DNA of 64,000 nt from the NCBI GenBank assembly GCA_018697195.1, contig CM031879.1, forward strand, positions 28,834,473-28,898,472. The letters run 5' to 3'. Shown here one piece after another: positions 60,536 through 64,000 of this stretch (within the stretch, counting starts at the first letter, position 1; the number at the start of each line of letters is the position of its first letter). The position numbers and the translations under genes are program-made. The stretch is from Certhia americana (taxonomy: Eukaryota; Chordata; Aves; Passeriformes; Certhiidae). Under the pieces are notes generated by a model, which searched no databases, was not told the DNA's origin, and saw only the letters and a list, made by a program, of their open reading frames with translations.

Positions 60536-63500
60536 AAAAAATTCCCATCTATTTCTATCCCTCTCTATTCACTCCAAATTTCAGAATTTGAACCTTATAA
60601 TACCCAGATGTGGCACAGTCAGATAAACTGATCTGTCCAGCAGTTTCATAACATTTTTATTAATAATAACCTTATGGAAAATAAGAGTTGAAAGTAGCAT
60701 TTGATTCACTTTTCTGATCTGCTTGGAAAGAGACAACATTTATCAGTTCATATTACATTTAGTTATTGGCTTTCTACAGTGGAGTGACATTTTATGCTAG
60801 TTAGTAGAGCTTCTTTACAAAAACAACTTCTTTCTTTTTTTCTTGTGGAGGCTTATTTTCCCTAATTAGTCTTCATTAATTTTAAAAAGTGGCTTAACGC
60901 AGTGTATGAGAGGCCTCAGCTGTGGTTATGGGAGACAGCTAGAAAAGGATTGGTAATTGCCTGCTTTTTTTGTTCCACTGCTGCTGGAGGTGAAAAGATA
61001 TAAAGCTATAACTTCTAATATCTGATCATAGGAAATTCTTGATGCATACCTTTGATTTTGCTGCATGAATCTTCATTAATCTAGTATCTGTTGACATACT
61101 GTGAGTCTGGCACAGAAAAATTTGAACATACTTCTTTATCAGGCATCTTAAGTAGGGCTCAAAATCCTCTCTGAGACAGACTATATCTTTCCTACCTTTG
61201 TTAACTTCCATTTGTATTCAGATTTCTAGAGGAAGCCTCACAGACAAGGCATTTGAAAGACATGAAGTGTGGGCTGGGGGGTATATATGTGTCGATTTAG
61301 GGTAAATTGAAATAGGCTTTAAGAAGTTAACTCATGAACTAACAACAGTAGAATGAATGCTGTCATTCTAGCTGGAACACTCAGTCTTTATCATCTTGAT
61401 TATGTCCATGTAAGGTTTGCCAAATACATCTCATCATCACTAAGTATTTCTTCTTATGTCATGGTAGGTTTTCTATCTCCATTGAACCTAAATATTGGAA
61501 TGCATAACAAGGAACACCCAAGACCACTTCATAAATGAATTAACTGTCAGCTGAAATGTGAAATCATGCAATAAAAATGATTGAATTGCAAATTTTGATG
61601 CATTCTGTCTCACTTTCCAGAGAGAAAATTTACCAGAAATCATTGTTAGGGACTGCTAATTCTCTTTAATTTTCCTCTGGAAGAGGGAGGGAAGTGGGAG
61701 GTTGCACTTCAGCTTCTGTTTTGCCATGGGGCTCATCATACTAAAATCAAGTGGGTGATTTCAGTAGAAAGCTCTTTGATTATGCAACATGAAATAATAT
61801 AACAGTACAATTGCTTCAAATCCATGGAATTATTTTAATTAACCCACAGTAATACTAGCCTTTAATGTGTCCAAAAAGCAACAATGATTTTATGCAAATT
61901 AAGAAAATGACATTGAAAATGTTCTTATATATAATCTGATTTTTCCCCCTAGGCATTGTGGAGTCCATTGTTGCCTGAAATGGCTGTGATTACAGGACTA
62001 GCAGAAATGAGAAATGACGTCCAGGTTATTCATAAGGATCAACCAAAGAGTACAAAAAGATAGTATTGTGATTAAACCAAGAACAAGTCAAAAAGCGTGA
62101 CAAAGGTTATATGGAAACCAGTAGCAATTTTTAGGGGTTTATAGATAATTTCTCTGATACTTGCTAACTATAGTGAGGTTGGAGATACAGCCAGTCTATG
62201 TACAGTTGAAATTTCAAGATGAAACAATAAGATCCAAATTTTTCTAGGAAAATAATAAAAAAGACAAGGACATCCCAGTGGATTAAATAAACCAGCTGTG
62301 ATACACATCCTGTGACAAGAGAGAGCCAATTCAACATGAAGAGAGTTGTATTACATTTGTCTCAAGGAGATCTATTCCTTTCTGGAAAGAATGTGGTGCT
62401 ACTGCTGGAGCTTGCAGCATGGACATTGGTTTTTTTTAGAAATCCTTGGAGTAGCTGCATAAAAATTATGTATATAGGTAGTGCTACTTCTGTGCCATAT
62501 ATTATACAGCTAAACATCCTGACATGTGATATGAGAGCACAGAAAGGCACAGTGGGAAAGTACCAGCCATTTCTAATTTGTGTTAATATCATAAAAACAG
62601 AATATTTGACAGAAAAGAAGCCAACTGAAACGACTCAGTACCCATGAGCATCACTATTTATTAAGCTAACACTTTTCTCATTCACTGCCATGTGTAAAAA
62701 AAAATGCATATATTAATGTCAAAAAAACATTCCATCTGTTATCAAGGATTTTTTTTCCAAGTCTTTGAATGCCTGTGGCATTGCAAAAATGTATTATGTT
62801 TTATAAATACTATTACTGTTTCATGCAGAGGACTGTGGAAAGGCTACTGTTTTGCTAGAGGCTACCAAATATTGCTTTCTGTGTTATAATTCACAGTAAT
62901 TTGAAGTAATGATGACATTTAGCTTTGGAATATATTTTTCTTTAGGTGACCAGAATTTTTATGGTGTACTTGGCAGATGCTAGTATAAGAAAAGCAAAAG
63001 CAATGATCACCATGTGATTTATTTTTGCTACAGGTGAACCCTGCAATTTAGCTCTTGTCAGCATGTAAATTAAAGTTGTCTTATGCTATTTAGCTCGGTT
63101 AGATAGCACTAATGTGATTGCTTATGCACCTTCTGTTACATGGACTTGAAGTGCTCATTTGAGACTCATCAGCAGTAAACTATCTTTGGTGACAGCTACT
63201 GTAAATGTACTCTGGGGAAACTGATTTAAGAAACTGGAGCTTTTCAAGGTAAATGTTTTGTGGTGTTTCATTCCAATCCTCTGTGAATTCACCAGAATCC
63301 TATTTAAAGACTACTCTGTGCAAAGTTTGTGGGTTGCTACCTCTTGAGTTAATTCTCATCTTGCTGTAAACAAATCTGGCCTTGGGAAGAGTGTAACAAA
63401 ACATTTGCCAGAGATTCAACCTCTAGCAGAAAAAAACCCAAGTCTGTGTTAGAGTAGCTCATTTAGAGAGTGCAGAAAGATCCATCATTTTGTATTATGA

Positions 63501-63893
63501 GATCCGTTACATTTAAAATTGTGTTTAAAAATTCAGTTTTGGACATTGTGTTTTTTTGCTGAAAGGCAATGAGCTTCCCTCAAGCTTCAGACACTCACCC
63601 TTCTAATCAAATGAGAATATTTTTTTACCTATGAGTATAGTACCCTCTCTCTTTGTCCCTTTTCTTTTAATTTAAATTTTGGTCGGAAGCTATGGATGGG
63701 CAGGATATCTGTTGGCTTAGCCCTTGTCTCTGGGAGGGATGGTGTTCCCTTTCCTCCTCTACATGTCGCTGATGGAATGAATGGTGCTGAGCAGTTTTTC
63801 ATTTGATCCAATGTTAGTTAGTATTAAGAAGATCCTGTTCATCACAAATTCTAAAATTCTGAGTATTTGTCAGAAAAAACAAAGTGTATCTTG

Positions 63894-63967
63894 AAGTTTT
63901 TTTTGGTTGTTTGGTTTCGTTTTTGTTTTGGTTTTGGTTTTTTTTTAAATTTTTTTTTTTGTTTTTA
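63894..63967. repeat. T/G-rich low-complexity tract
   Basis: T runs broken by GG and G, then two nearly pure T runs. It has the same style as the tracts at 6.3 and 17.9 kb. Confidence 0.85.
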
Positions 63968-64000
63968 ATCAATTGATTATTTAAATCAAAAGGTAAGATC

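Larger units (their letters stand above)
60213..64000. other. Unannotated AT-rich DNA with AT microsatellites
   Basis: No gene was recognised after the CR1. AT microsatellites lie at 60.23-60.54 kb and a T/G-rich tract at the window end. A unique block at about 62.94-63.24 kb has mixed composition and could be a conserved non-coding element; see findings. Confidence 0.5.

Noticed and set aside
1..64000. CRISPR arrays, bacterial operons, phage or plasmid features
   Set aside because: CR1 LINEs and the overall composition show vertebrate nuclear DNA. No regularly spaced direct-repeat array and no dense coding were seen.

Overview
The window reads as AT-rich, CpG-poor, non-coding DNA from a bird nuclear genome. 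The strongest evidence is six copies of the avian LINE CR1 in both orientations, including one of the ancient, heavily diverged type, plus a probable long terminal repeat of an avian endogenous retrovirus family. Long A/C-rich or T/G-rich low-complexity tracts (for example 13.8 kb, 33.2 kb, 63.9 kb) are common in songbird assemblies and hint at a passerine. That narrower placement is an inference.

I found no protein-coding exon, tRNA, rRNA, snRNA or CpG-island promoter that I can defend. The longest open frames (up to about 158 codons) are roughly what chance gives in 64 kb of AT-rich DNA read in six frames. They match no family I recognise, or they fall in CR1, low-complexity sequence or the N gap. 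The window is therefore either a gene desert or the inside of a very large intron; the sequence alone does not tell which.

Layout: 1-629 is the 3' end of a CR1 on the plus strand, cut by the window start. 630-7,926 is unique AT-rich DNA with T/G-rich simple repeats near 6.3-6.6 kb. 7,927-8,060 is an old CR1 on the minus strand. 15,428-15,603 is an internal CR1 piece on the plus strand. 15.6-36.7 kb is the longest stretch without a recognisable transposon; it holds several perfect or near-perfect palindromes and hairpins. 36,740-37,040 is a CR1 on the minus strand. 41,528-41,627 is a 100-N assembly gap inside a poly-T tract. 48,353-49,130 is a compound structure: a probable minus-strand LTR lies between two arms of a nearly perfect 31-bp inverted repeat. 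50.17-50.28 kb is a TA/TG microsatellite. 51,560-52,005 is an ancient CR1 on the minus strand. 52.6 and 53.5 kb hold short tandem duplications. 59,803-60,212 is a better-preserved CR1 on the minus strand, followed by AT microsatellites. 60.5-64 kb is unique AT-rich DNA ending in a T/G-rich tract.

No genes act together here, so there is no pathway to describe. The observations worth a second look are the 31-bp inverted repeat around the LTR, a perfect 22-bp palindrome at 21,031, a 20-bp-arm hairpin at 20,340, an in-frame tandem duplication at 53.57 kb, and several unique blocks rich in ATTA/TAAT cores that could be conserved regulatory elements. I saw no convincing sign of a new multi-gene system. 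All calls were made by eye without alignment.
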